Shown: positions 32,817 to 45,526, counted from the first letter of the stretch. The stretch is DNA of 64,000 nt from Phallusia mammillata (GCA_003260075.1 QLIY01000528.1:30092-94091); one strand, 5' to 3'. The notes: generated by a model not told the origin, from the sequence alone. Numbers and translations are program-made.

Positions 32817-34299
32817 CTTTAAACATATTTTATTATGCTTGCACACTATATTTTATATTTTTTGTTATAATTTTCTGTTTCAAGTCTTCAATATGTGTAC
32901 ATGTTTCAAGTCTTCAATATGTGTACATCTCACATCAAGTAGATTGTGGTATGTTGTTAGTACTTTCGATCAGGAATCCTAATCAACAAGTTTATTGACT
33001 TGTAGGCTGGTACAAAAAGTTTGTACAATAATAACACCTGTCACTTATATCTGAGTGTATGATCATGTGTGCGAATTGCTGCTGTATATATATTTGCGAC
33101 AACACAAAGATTGTTATTGCATTTCTATTCTATAAGTTCATCATTATTATTGTGTTAAATAACATTGCAGTGATACTTTACAAGGAGACTGTTTTGTTAA
33201 ATAATGTTGTTGTAATGCTTTGTATTCTGTAAGTTCTTGCCATATTGTTAAGTTTAACTGTGTTTTGGCACTGCCCTGTTTTTTTCTACTTCAAGTGTAC
33301 TTCCTGCAGCGATGGTTAAATATGCATGTTTATTTACAGCAAGTTTTTTTTCTATGGTCAAAAGCTTTTAGTTATACTACCAGATTGAACCTGCATACAC
33401 AAAGAGGGAATAAAAGCATTGTTATTTATAAATATTTTAAAGTGTTGTTTTTTATTCTTGGTGATTAATGACACATTTTTGGAGTCTTGCTGCCAGCATC
33501 TTTGCAATTCAGTTATTGATTTGGTGCTTTGAATTCCACTTAAATTTGGTTCAACCTACAGAAAACGTGCGAGTGTTTGAGGTTGGATTACAACGCAAAA
33601 CCGTGTAAGAACATGGTGGTTGTGTTTTACTTACACAACCTATGCGCGTGCTGCCATGGGCTCAGGCACGTAGGTTTCAAGATGGGGCACTTTCCCCCTT
33701 GGAATTTCAAAACCTAAAAGTTAAAATATTTCAAAAAAAAAAAAGTTAAAATATTTCGTCGAAAAGCCTGGTGAATAAAAACGTACTATCCCCCAAGATG
33801 CAAAGCCAAAATTATCTGCTATGCGTGTAGCCACAGGACTCCGCTGATGGAGGAATGCATACAGCCGCGCAGATGTGTATCAAAATACATACATTCGTTG
33901 TATTGATAAAAAATATTTTGTGAGCTCCTCAACTGATCACATGGCTATTCTGATGGGCTTTTTAATCTTGCGTTAATAAGTCCTAATGCAAAGCCAATAA
34001 TTTTTTTTTATTTTTTTCAAAGCCAATAACTTCTCAATATTTTTCTTACCCCTTGTAAAAAGATTTTTGCCTGATTACGCAACTCAGCGATACAAAGATT
34101 ACACAAAAATTAGGCAAGCTAAGCAACAGATTTATGACGTAACAAACGCATTGTTGGGTAAGAAATGATTGTTGTTGAGTGATTCTGGAAACAAACTCAT
34201 TGTTTTCATATTGGCTGCAGTTGCTAGTTTATGATTCATGTGTAATTGTTGAATGAAGAGACATTGTTATTCGGTATTGTGACCGCAGAAAAATAAGAA
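32817..34299. other. IKZF5-like 3' UTR and SOX upstream region
   Basis: The first 600 bp are AT-rich 3' UTR sequence ending near AATAAA at 33409. A 26-bp tandem duplication (GTTTCAAGTCTTCAATATGT unit) lies at about 32877-32931. A shorter duplication of AAAGTTAAAATATTTC flanks an A-run near 33718-33760. The rest, to 34299, should include the SOX promoter; nothing else seen. Confidence 0.45.
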
Positions 34300-35744
34300 A
34301 TGAATGAAGTATCTGAAAGCAGAAATGAAACAGGTAGGAAGAGTTAACAATTGCGGTGAGAGTTTATAAACTGTGTTTGACAATTGTTATACGTGTAGAT
34401 GCTGATAAAGGTAAAGTTCCACCGGGTCGAATGAAGATTGAAGTCACAGAAAGTAAGAAGAAACGTGAGGTTCGAGTAGGAGACACAAAAAATTCAAAGC
34501 CTGGCCCACGAAAAAACACAAATTTGAACGTTGTTAAGTTGAACATCCTTTCAAAGCGAAAACCGGCTCCCCTTCAAGAAAAGGTAAGTTTCCCAGCAAG
34601 TAGGGTGTCAACGGACAGTAGCGCTATCACAGAGAAATTAGCAGTACCTGCAAAATGCTGCTGCAATCATAATGCGCCCAGCCTATTAAAGGCGTTATAC
34701 CCAGTTTTTTTAAGGTTTAGTTTGGGTGACCGCTAAGTAGTTTTAAGAGACCGCAAGTGTTTCATTTAAATAAGTCCAAATTTTGGGAAACCGCTGGAGA
34801 AATTTTTCGGTCCCCCAAAACACCTTAAAAAACACTGTAGTAGGGCCACAAAATATTTTGTTTTTTTAATAATTTTATGGGACATTTCGAATTTCAAGCC
34901 AACTGACTATCAGGTTCTATTGAAAATTTACGATTTGTTTTTGTATAATTACCTTCAAAAAACGTTTGCCAAGATGGAATAATACCCGAATTTTCGGCTT
35001 GCAATATATTTTGTGCAGTATGGACTCTACACACGAACTACTCTGAAATACGCAATTTTCTTATAAAACTCATAAAAATGGTGACGGTAATTAGGGCTGT
35101 CTGGGTGAGGGTTTGTAATAACAGTATAATTCAATTTTTGATATCTTTTGGGGGCTAATATTTTTCGAAGCGTTAACATGCCATACCATGCGGTGTTTGG
35201 TGCCAGACCCAACGCGTGTGAGAATATTAGCCCAAAAGGGGTATCTGAGATTTAATTGTAATTTTACTGTTATTACAAATCTTCAATCTGGCCCTAATAG
35301 CCGTAACCGTAAACATTTTAAAGTTTTACATCTTTTATAAGTAGATTGCGTATTTTAGAGAAGCCCTATACACTGCAAATTCGAAAATTCGTCATAGTTA
35401 AAAGTCATAGGCGTATTTTAAGAATGCTGTGTGGGATTTGCAGTTCTAGCCATTACATGATATTTATGTCCAATAAACAACTACGTTGTCTACGTAAAGT
35501 GTATACATAGCTTGAGATGTGGGTTGTCAACTTATAACGATGTGCTATTTATCTAAAAACTTGATTAGTTTTGCTTTGTCATAGAAGGCTGGCAGCGTTA
35601 CATGGTATACCTGTGGCGAAATTAAAAACTAAAAGTATTAACGAATTAGAGTTTCATCCATCTCAGAGCCATAGATTTACAATGGGATTAGTTGTTCGAG
35701 CCAACCTTACTAAAAATCTTGATTTTACGTTAAAATGTGACGCT

Positions 35745-35837
<93 letters not shown>

Positions 35838-38800
35838 AAAATCCAGGCCACTTAAAAACTACTCCGTAAGATTGACCTCCAAAATCTAGTTAACGCGTTT
35901 TCAATTCAAAAAACAAAGTTGTCATTTAGTTAGGCATATGACCAAGTTTTTGCACGGTACCCTGTGTTATAGTTGCAACAACGATCTTTGCGACAATGAT
36001 TTTGCAACACTGGTAATTCTAATTTTTTAGTTGGCAGCCCTGATTTTCGGGCCACTTATAAAATGTGCCTACAGGCCAACAGACCCTTAATCCGGCACTG
36101 CTTGCGTAGGCACTCATTGTTATGTGAAATATTTTTGACATTGGATTCTTTAAACCTGTAAGTGTAACGTACATTTGAGTTTCCTATACATATTCAGTGG
36201 AGTGCAACGATACCGGTGCGTATATCGAGTACCAAAGCATCCTCAAGTCAATACGTATATATAGGCTCGTATTTGAAACGGCTAAGGTACAGGGAAAGGT
36301 CGCTGCAACCTCTTTCTTCTAAACGACGATAACCACAAAAGATTCGGTTGGAAAGTAAATATTTGACGCCTGTTTTGTGTAGCGACAGGTCGTATCTGCG
36401 CAATATATGAGTAATAGTCATGTGATGGGGAATATAACTCAAGACATCATTTCTCAGTAGGGCTCATTGGTATTGTGTGTGGTTCATGTAACAATAGCAA
36501 AGGTCGTCTGATAAGTGCATTAAGAGGCGTTTACCTTGCTGTAACGCAAAACGACACTTATGTATTGTAACCCAAACCGTTTTCTTTGTTGCTTTTTACC
36601 TATACGCTAGACTGGTTACTGTAACAACTAACAACGCTGAAATTCGTTGCTGTCGCTCAAACTGAGTTGGTCACGTTTTAGCTTTACTGTTTTTAAACTA
36701 TTAAAAAATGCTTGGCCGTGCAATCGCCCGAGGGAAAAAATTGCTCACAGTTGTCAGCAGCATCGCTTGCCAGAATTGCAGGAAATTGAAGATATTCCGG
36801 AAAAGCTAAAAGTGGATATTTAATGTGTTAGCAAATAGACGGCGAGCAGGAGGGAAATTATCCATTCGATTTTTTTCCTTTACTGCCAGGCAGCGCGTGT
36901 GCGTCAAATAGTAAAATGGGTTAGAGACCACGATTGCCAGCTTTTGTTTGTGTTCCAGCCTCAGCCAGCACAACAAAACAAGAAAAATGGTTTTGCGCGG
37001 GTTGCCGGAGGAATTTCAGGAGAGCGAGGTACTGATACGAATGAGAGTCCAACTAAAGACGATGTATCGTGTATTGCGCCAACACCTGTTGCAAAGGCCA
37101 GTACACTTCCCAACGAAATTTGCGAAGGCGCTGATCAAGGTGGCCACGGTATAGAGACGAGCTCCCGCACTATTACACCAGGTAATGTGTGTTAACAAAC
37201 GCTTTTTTAGGCGCGCTTGCGTATGTGTTTTTTAGGCATTTTACTGCCATAAAAAATACTCGCTGCAATTTTCACGAGCTGTGGTTACGTAAACGCTGTC
37301 AGGCGTAACAGCGAACGGCGTCGTTAAGTCGCACGCAACTTTTTGTGCTTTGAAGTTTACATCTGCGCGTTTGGGCAAACAATGACAAAACCGTTGTAAC
37401 ATTATGCAGATGCCAACCAGGCTGCGGACAAGGAGCCTATACAAGACCTGGCAATCATTAGTCTTACGAGCGTGGAATCGGAAACACAACCAGTAAGCTC
37501 GCATGTTTGTATTGTATTTCATATGCTTGGCACAATATGCATTCGACGTCCGTTTAGGGAAGCACAAACCTACAAGAGGTAACCTTGCTCAAGGAAAATG
37601 GTCAAGAGGAAACAGCGGTAGTCATCGACTCTTCCATGCTGAGCGATTTGCCCCACAAACCGGCAGGTGTGTGCACGCCTTGGATTACTTTCGATGTTTT
37701 TTCTGGTAAGTGTACGTCTGATCTACTTTTACTTTGAAACAGATCAAGTGATTGAGGGACAAGACGTCCAAAGTAACCAGGACATTGTGGCAGCAAGGTG
37801 CGCTGTTTAGTGTGCGATTTAGAAAACTTAGGTTCAGATTGTAGTATGTATTTTTTGTATACAGTTACACAATAGCAACAGCAAACGGGGGACATGCTCC
37901 AATGTTACGTTCACAAGAAGAAGGTACTCAATACGTTTATCGACATGTTACTTTTATGTTGCGTTAAACTTAACGCAAGGAAAGCAATAGTCATTTGCCA
38001 GTAATGTATTGGGTTACACAGAGCAGTCAGCTAGCAGTGAAGGCAGCGAAAGTGAAAGCGACGAAGGGGAAAATACGGAGCAAGGGAAACAGTTTGCACA
38101 GATGAGTAATTGCGCAATGGGAAGCACACCACAGCAGTCAGTTCAAACCGGAATGTATAGTCAGAATGTGCAGCAGGTATGAGCAGGATTCGCAATGTAT
38201 GTCTATGAGAGGTACCGACTTGTTTTTTAATGCAGGAGTACATAGATTACGGACAGCCAGAACAGCAACAGGCCCAACAAACGTTTTATCAGCAGCCACA
38301 GCAGACTTTAAATGCAGATTGGTATGGAACAGATCAGTCAGTTTTACAAGGCCAGTCAGCTGTACAGGGTGAGGTTAGGCGAGGCAGGTCAAACTCTCAT
38401 ATCGTCAAATATTTGTGCTGTCTTCACAGATCAAAACACTGTTCCCACCCTGCATTACCCGCAATCTGGAGTGCAACACACAACATCTGGTCTCCGATAT
38501 TCTCAGTTTGAGTCGGCGGGTCCTTCGTTCGCTTATCAAGCACAACTCCCAGCTAACAATGCATCATTATACGGGTTTGTTAGGTTTTTTGCTTGTAAAT
38601 TGTTAATCTTCTTTCCACAGAAACAATGTGGATATCAAAACACGCACTTTGATTGCTTAAGATCCTTATTAGTGCGGTAAACCGAAATGCCTAGCATATA
38701 AACAAACTATTATTTTTCCTTTAAAATGTAGATATAAATAAAGCACACAATTGTTTAAGATTCGTATTATTATGCCTGACCAGTGTTTTTTTAAGGTGTT

Positions 38801-41800
38801 TGTTTCGGTCCCCCAAATTTCTCCAGCGGTTTCCCAAAATTTGGACTTATGGCTATTTTTTGGTATTTAAATCAGTGGTTCCCAAACTATGGTACGCGTA
38901 CCACTAGTGGTACGCGAAGGTCTCCAAGGTGGTACGCGAGCAACTTATTCAGTTCACACCAAACGATCGCAAATGATCTCCTAGTGATTATCGTAATTAT
39001 TTTAATTTACACAAGTTACGTAGAGCGTGAAATTTCATACTATATTCCCTACTAAATTCTAATTCCTTGGTGTATNAACACTTGCGGTCTCTTAAAACTA
39101 CTTAGCGGTCACCCAAACCAAACCTTAAAAAAAAACCTGAGCCTGACTTATAAGAAAATGTTATATGTTTGAAAAAAATCGCCGCTATGTTTTCATTTAT
39201 TTATTTTTGATACATACGTTTCCCCAAAATGTAAGTTTTGGTTTTAATAAATTTTGTATAAACTCTGTGTTTCTTCCATCTAGCTCCGCTCAAACGCCTT
39301 ACGTGCCTCACTATACGTTTGGAATGAACGGACACTGCTTCAGGGCCGCGGTAGGACTCACTTAAAGTGCTGTTTTTTTTCTGGTTTTCATACATCTTAC
39401 TTTTTGGTCATTTTCGCAGTCGGACGGAATGAAATATGAGTTGGTAGATAGCGGGTCAAACTTGAACTTGGTCGGACCATCAAGTAACATGGCACTTGGA
39501 GGATACCGCAACCCCTATTACTTGACACCATCTATTAACCCTTCGCCCATGCCGGTAAGTGGTTGAGTTGGTTTAGTGCTGAAGGATTGGCATTTGAAAT
39601 GTTCTAACGCATTAGATTCGAATTTGTCCAACATAGGTTGCGATACATTTTGCAGAATAGAAAAAAGATTGTGCAAAGAAACAAATTTGTGTATGATGTA
39701 CTGTATATATATATATATATATATATGGGTGACACTGTCTTTGGTGTCTTTGGACCTAAATGGATTTTACCGTTGTCGTACATCTCGAAAAAATAAAGAG
39801 ATAGTTTCACACACTCAAAAACGAATTTTTAGTGGCACATTACTTGAAAAACACAGTTCGACCATCCAGGCTGTCTGAAAACGCGTTTTCCTTAAATATT
39901 TTCAATGTATTTTAGGTTTGTGTGTGGAAATAGCAACCGGACGTTTTGCAGTCATGGGCTACAGAAACGCTTGACTACAGTTGATATAAAATGGACGCTT
40001 GTAACCTGTTCGGTTGCCGAGTGCTTAGTATTAGCGTATATGTGCTTACAGACTGGTGCTTCCTATGAGACGTATATGCCGGAACCAGATCGCGATTGGC
40101 AGGATGAAGATAGTGATGATGACGAGAACTCAGAGCGAAAGAGAGAGGGAAAAATGTCGAAGCAGAAAAAAGTGAAAAGGCCAATGAACGCATTTATGGT
40201 CTGGGCCAGACAGAAACGACAGTCGTATGCAAAAAATAATCCAGGTTTTACGAACAGTTTATGTCAAAATGTTAACATTGAAGTAACAGTTTTGTACAGA
40301 GCCTTAGTTGCATAGTGTAAGGTTTATATTTTGTTACTTTCGGTGACAGTATAAATATATATCTCTATATTTAACATTTAGGTCATTAGCAGCAGTACAT
40401 TTCAGGTGTGACAGCATTTTAGTCAGTTTGTTACACACTCTTGACAGGGCTACAAAACATTGACATATCCCTGTCATGATCCACACAAAACACGCATTTT
40501 ATTGCATAGGTTTGAACAACGCCGATATAAGTGTCCGTCTCGGTGAGCGTTGGAACGCTATGACTGCGGCCCAGAAGAAGCCCTACTTTGACCAAGCGGA
40601 GAAGATTAAAAACCAGCACAAGCTCGACCATCCAGGTAAAATGGCAATACTCCTGGTTTTCCAGAAGTTACAAACAAAATTTTTTCGGGTAAATTCAAAT
40701 ATGTTTGGTAAATTGTAATGTGCAGGACACTTTGTGCACACAATATGACCTGTATTACGTTTTGATTTGCTTAAATTCCTATATTTTCACACAGTATAGC
40801 CACATCGGGATTTTAAAATCTTAAGCATGTTGTACTGTGTAATGAACAGTGTTTAGTACAGTACAGCAAAGTGGTAAAAATTAAATCTCACCCGTTTTCT
40901 CACCTACAAATCAAGTAAATTAAATTTATAATAATAAATCTTTAAACCTATACTTCTTTAACAGACTGGACATACCAGCCGCGCCCAAAAAGACGTCGTC
41001 TTGGCCAGGGCACCACTTGGCTTTATGCAGTGACGGAAAACACCCGTGGAGGACGAATATCGCGATATCTCAACTCGTATAGTCACACAAACGGGACCCT
41101 AATTTACCCAACCTTGGACGGCAGTGCTGCTACAGTTGCACCTGCTCAAGGAGCTGGATCGGCAGTAGCAGGACCACACGGCGTCACAGTTCCCATACAA
41201 CAACTACAGGCTGCTGGTTCGCACCCACATGCAATGTATATTAATCAACACCAGATGCCGGCCGGTATGTGTTGCGTCCTATTTTAAGTATATTTTTGGT
41301 TAGTGTCTTTTTTTAGGGATGTTGGTAAGCAAAAAAAACGACTAAAAGGTTTGTTGTATCTGTTATCGTGCAGTATACATGTGATTGCAAATTTGTGTAC
41401 AAAAGCGATATTTGGCTGTAGCATACAATCCACCTTTTGAATGCTTGCAGTCCTTGCTCCCACCTTGCTTATGGCAAGTATATGTGCTATTTTTGCCGCA
41501 CGTTAAGCGTTGTTTTGATTGTGATTTCAACCGCCAAGTTCCAGGCATATTCCAGTTTACTGCATCGATATATAAAGCGGCAAAGTTTTCTGGCTTTTCG
41601 ACTTGCAGTCACGAACCAATGCAAGCGACGAATTGGGTTAATCATGAGATAAACAGTGACGAATTCGTCGTCAGTTACTATACTGCCTTTCTCTTCATCT
41701 ACAAAACTATGGTTGGCAACTTGTTTCCTGACAAACATTTTAACTGCAATTTAGCAAACTTGCCTAACAATTCCGCTAAAACGAAGTTTTGTTTCATGTT

Positions 41801-43126
41801 GTCTTTCTTTTTTCACTTAGGAGCTCGTTTCGATAAGTAGACCGACAACCAAGCACGTTTGTTAGGCGTCACCTGTCGTAACCATAGCTGGAGTAATCGC
41901 ATTTAACAGGCAAAGGTTTCGTTTCAACAGGAACGATGCGTCTCCCCGCACACATGGCTCACCGTGGAACTTTAGGACAAACTGCAGCCGGTCCAAGCTC
42001 GGCAGTTTACATGCAAAACCAACCAAGTTCTTCTCTGCTGATTGGCAATCCTATGCAGGCACATTCAAAGGTTCGAGCTTGTTTGAAAATTGTTTTTCGT
42101 ATAATTCATGCTTGCTTGCTTTTAGGTACATGGCATGGGTAACATACCAGTTGCACATCAAATGCCCAACCCTACAATGCAACAATCCACGACGCCTTAT
42201 TACCACGTTGCTGAACCTATCGGTGTTCACAGACCAACGCAGTCTTCTGCTATGACCAGGTGTGTAGTCCTCCTTATCTGACCTTTTGTGCAGCCCCCAG
42301 CCGTTATAGTTGACTTTTTTAGCCCTTACGTGGCAGAATTGATAAAAAAAAACATTGTGTTGTCTGTTCAGAGAAATGGATGGCATTTTGGCTCAACAAC
42401 CACCTGTGGCGAATGTCGTACCAACAACTGTTAACTTGGGGGAACAGAAGGATAACAAGCTTTTGCAAAGCTACGGTAGGCTACTGTTAAAAAGAGTTAA
42501 CATTAAAAGCGTTTTTGTACAATATATGTATCATTTTTATGTTCAGTTTTGAAGTTTATAGTCATACAATACAAAATACGCACATATTGTGACACATACT
42601 TTGACTGTTCTAATTTTTTCTTTCAGATGTTTCGGCACCAGGACAAGGCAGTGAAGAAAAGCAGTAAGAAACTGAATTTGTCGATCACGTAATTATATTC
42701 GATGTGTATTTCCAACCTTTTACAGTTTGACCCAGTGGTGGGATTCAAACTTTTTGTCAGCCGGTTCTATAACACAAAAGTCATATTTTTCAGCCGGTTC
42801 TGTTACAAAAAGTCCATTGACAGTAACCAGTAGTGCTAACCGGTTCGCTGATCTCATGAAATTTCGTGAGACGGTTCTATAGAACCGGTGCGAACCGGCT
42901 GAATCCCGCCACTGGTTTGACCATATTTTTAGCGTATTTTGCGACTCTGCTGTGTTATGTAATGCACCTGCTGTTTTGCTTGTACTTCAGTGAATCACTG
43001 GGGTTGAAGTCACCGGGAGGAAATCGCCCGTCAGTTCTTCCTTGCTTAACCTCGCTCCCAAGTGTACGCGAACTTCTGCAGTCTGAAATAGTTCACTCAC
43101 CAAGTCCCGAAAAACCTACAGAGTGA
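34300..43126 (+). CDS. SOX30: SOX transcription factor, SOX30/SoxH-like
   Basis: HMG-box DNA-binding protein spread over about 18 small exons. Exon 1 is 34300-34333 ([11 protein letters not shown]), exon 2 34399-34583 ([20 protein letters not shown]), exon 3 36959-37181; splice phases agree across the 2.4-kb intron 2. Exons at 37400-39560 encode an acidic and then glutamine-rich activation-like region ([32 protein letters not shown]). The HMG box spans three exons: 40052-40244 ([19 protein letters not shown]), 40510-40635 ([16 protein letters not shown]) and 40975-41264, which begins [12 protein letters not shown]. The YQPRP ending is typical of the SOX30 box. C-terminal exons follow from 41931, with [16 protein letters not shown] in the last, ending TGA at 43126. 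The SOX call is firm; the H-group assignment is moderate. Introns 2, 9-11 and the last contain several transposons. Confidence 0.8.
34702..34837. mobile_element. Short hAT-like inverted-repeat element, intact copy
   Basis: Ends CAGTTTTTTTAAGGTTTAG and reverse CAGTGTTTTTTAAGGTGTTT. The body has GGTGACCGCTAAGTAGTTTT and GGGAAACCGCTGGAGAAAT. The same body occurs inverted at 38781-39139. No clear target duplication at this copy. It lies in SOX intron 2. Confidence 0.65.
35035..35366. mobile_element. Palindromic inverted-repeat element (copy 2 of 3)
   Basis: Ends CTACTCTGAAATACGCAAT and reverse CTTCTCTAAAATACGCAAT, with the GGTGACGGT and TAGGGCTGTCTGGG inner block and a palindromic centre near ACGCGTGTGAGAATATTAGC. 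Flanks TCTACACAC and TATACACTG agree at six of nine. It lies in SOX intron 2. Confidence 0.75.
35747..35836 (+). repeat. Uninterrupted poly(C) run of 90 bases
   Basis: Exactly 90 consecutive C by count, between GACGCTTG and GAAAATCCAGG. There is no interruption. It lies in SOX intron 2, 382 bp after a palindromic element. It could be genuine or an assembly or sequencing artefact. Confidence 0.9.
38781..39139. mobile_element. hAT-like element interrupted by a second hAT end
   Basis: This is an inverted relative of 34702-34837: it starts CAGTGTTTTTTTAAGGTGTT and ends ...CCTTAAAAAAAAACCTG. Flanks TGCCTGAC (38773-38780) and AGCCTGAC (39140-39147) agree at seven of eight. Inside, a second hAT left end CAGTGGTTCCCAAACTATGG begins at 38874; its right end is not clear and an 'n' sits at about 39076. 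Located in a SOX intron. Confidence 0.65.
39703..39727. repeat. AT dinucleotide microsatellite
   Basis: A (TA)n run of about 12 units in a SOX intron. Likely length-variable. Confidence 0.85.
42733..42914. mobile_element. hAT-type element in the last SOX intron, perfect 8-bp TSD
   Basis: Ends CAGTGGTGGGATTCAAACTT and the reverse CAGTGGCGGGATTCAGCC. Identical flanks GTTTGACC lie at 42725-42732 and 42915-42922. Same family as 11774-11930. Confidence 0.92.
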
Positions 43127-44851
43127 CTCCGACCTGGATATGGCACATTTGCCAAATGTTTCGTTTTTTCGTGTTTTCGTTCCCATGTAAATAGCTCGCG
43201 GTTTTTTCATGTGCACAGCCGTGGATAGATCGTGTTTCATTCCTTGTTTGACGTTCGTTCTATTCGTTGATGTTCGTAAAAGTTTCGTTCGTTCGCAAAT
43301 ACAAAGTTATTTTGACTTTAGTATTGACAAGTTGATACTATTAGGCATTACCGTTATGGAGAACATCATAAAAAATTTTTGTGTGTATGGCGTGCAGGCC
43401 TATAGTTAAAACTGCTGCCTTGAGATTACCTGATGGAATCGAGGTTCCAAATTTTAAGTCTTCTGGAATGTTGACTTGTTAAAAAATTGTGTTTGGTTGA
43501 TAAAAACATAGCAGTATGCGAGGGAGTTCGAAAAAGCTGTGATGGACACAGATTGGTCAGGATTTGCGGCTGTGCGCATATTTCGAAAGCATGTTTTTCC
43601 CGTGATGCTATGTTTTTGGAATCTGTGTCAAAAAACGGCAATAGATGGGTGGTTTGGTGTGCTACCTTTCACCGGTCACCGCGACACTTTTTAGTGGTTC
43701 AGTAGAAAAGTGTGTTGCCTTTGGCTATGAAAAAGATTTTTCTTGTTATTTCTCCTAATTACAGGAACATTCTGTTTCTGTAACTTTGTTTGATCCGTTT
43801 TTTGTGTTGTTGTTTTCCTTTTGGGTAACCAAGTTTAGCAAAAGCGATTGAAATGTTTTGTAACTTGAAAATAAATTTTATTTTTCATGAAACTTCACAT
43901 ACACAAATAATTTTTGCCCGCCCGTTTTGCCTCAAAAACCATGTAGTATCTATAGTAAAAAAACCATAGAGTGGCAAAACGCCAAGGTCTGAGCGTTTTC
44001 CGGTCGGCAAACAATCCGGAAGTAACACCAAGCAGTGATTACGGATTGTCAACATTCAACAATTTACACTATAGGTTTACTTGGTTCGTGTGTTCTGTCG
44101 TTTGTTGAACCACAGGTGTATTTCTGTGTAGCCACCGAGTGTTTTAGCAGAAGTGAAAATTTTAACAACATGTCTAAATATCTCTATTACACTGAATTAA
44201 TTATGTGAATTATTTTTGAAACAGGCAGTCACCTCGCTCTTCTGTGGAAATAGGGAGTCTTTTTTTAACTATGCTGGAAAAGTATAGTTAGAAATTCGAA
44301 GTCTATGTTGGAACGCCCTTCAGAAAACGTTTTTTGTGGATATTAATTTGTGTTGTGTTAGTAAGAGGGTTTAATGCACTGTTTTTCAACCTGAGGTTTG
44401 CGAAGATGCAACCCTAACCCTACTTGACTTCTGTAGTTTAAAGGTTTATGGTTTTCTGTATGAAGTTTGTTAGTAAATGTATGGATATGGACACATTCTG
44501 ATGGACGTGACGTTGTGTTAGAAAACCTCTAAAGGGGGTTGTAGACTAAACTAATGGTTATGGCAGTTTCCTAACTTTTCTAATTTTGTTTTAGCAGTCA
44601 ACACAAGTTGCACAAGCACTCATGGTCTCAGTTAATCAACATTATAGTAAAAACAGCATAAAAATATTGTTGTTTGTGTGAGATGCTTGCACCATCTTAT
44701 TTGATTATGTTTTGTTAAAATTCAGAAACACTTCCAAAAGCCTATGTCAGTTATAACGCTTATTTTTATTACAGTGGCTTAGGTTTTTTTCATCCAAAAT
44801 ATCTTTTTTTCTGCTCCTACTTTCAAAGCATTTGTTGTGAAACATGTTATA
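43127..44851. other. SOX 3' UTR and C1orf52 upstream region
   Basis: SOX 3' UTR sequence runs to about 43875, where AATAAA occurs in ACTTGAAAATAAATTTTA. From 43920 to 44830 is the C1orf52 5' side. It contains a word CAACCTGAGGTTTGCGAAGA near 44390 and AACCCTAACCC, hinting at a worn repeat, but I could not set ends. Confidence 0.4.
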
Positions 44852-45526
44852 ATGGCCTCAGACCCTTTATCATTCTTTGCTGTAGCAAGCAGCGATGATG
44901 ATCAGTCTTCGGATGAAGAAACTACTGTGAACAATGCCATAGTACCAACCAGTGCTGAAAGTCGACCAGACACAGCTTTGCCCCCACCACTTACAGCTCT
45001 GGCTTCGGCTAAAACTCCAGAATTTGTTACTAGCCACTTAAGCGGTGATATGGATTGGAATAGGATGGTTAAAAAAGCCCCGTATGTTGTACCAAAAGAG
45101 TACAAACCATGGGAGACTGCCTTACCACCAGTGGAAACCAAATCAAGCGCTAAAGACAAAAAACCTGACATAGCTCTGGTGAAACAAGTGCCACAAACCC
45201 TAATTCCACCTAAACCAAAGCCTGAGGTACCAAAACCTGCTAAAGAGATTGTTGATCACGCTATTATGTGGTCAAAGATGTATCAAAACACGAATGAAGG
45301 CGGACCTGTTAAACGACCAAGACCTGAAGACGAAGATGCAGATTTAGCTGGATTTTGTCATACAGACACTGAAATTGGGAAAGTTGCTTTTCAATTTAAA
45401 CACCAAAAAACAGAAACTTTTCGAGAAAAAGAGAAAAGAAAACGAAATCAAGGACAAGCAAATAGGGAGAAAATGTTTGTTGAAGAAGAAAAACGAGTTT
45501 TGCGACAAAGTGCAGAAAATTTTTGA
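44852..45526 (+). CDS. C1orf52: C1orf52 / UPF0690 family protein, single exon
   Basis: A 224-residue protein of a conserved but poorly known eukaryotic family, predicted nuclear from its basic tail. I take the Met at 44852 (MASDPLSFFAVASSDDDQSS), since the family begins with DPLSYFA; an in-frame Met lies five codons upstream (44837). Conserved blocks are DWNRMVKKAPYVVPKEYKPW (human DWERHVVKAP) and VDHAIMWSKMYQNTNEG (human LDMAIKWSNIYEDNGD). The C-terminus is charged (FREKEKRKRNQGQANREKMF). One exon holds the whole CDS. It lies 221 bp upstream of DBNL in the same orientation; I see no evidence for an operon. Confidence 0.85.
   Translation: MASDPLSFFAVASSDDDQSSDEETTVNNAIVPTSAESRPDTALPPPLTALASAKTPEFVTSHLSGDMDWNRMVKKAPYVVPKEYKPWETALPPVETKSSAKDKKPDIALVKQVPQTLIPPKPKPEVPKPAKEIVDHAIMWSKMYQNTNEGGPVKRPRPEDEDADLAGFCHTDTEIGKVAFQFKHQKTETFREKEKRKRNQGQANREKMFVEEEKRVLRQSAENF

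Noticed and set aside
35571-35855. Polyproline/polyglycine open frames over the C-run
   Set aside because: They exist only because a homopolymer has no stops. Phase does not fit the SOX exons.
36899-37198. Other-frame readings of SOX exon 3
   Set aside because: Only the frame reading [12 protein letters not shown] joins in phase to exons 2 and 4.
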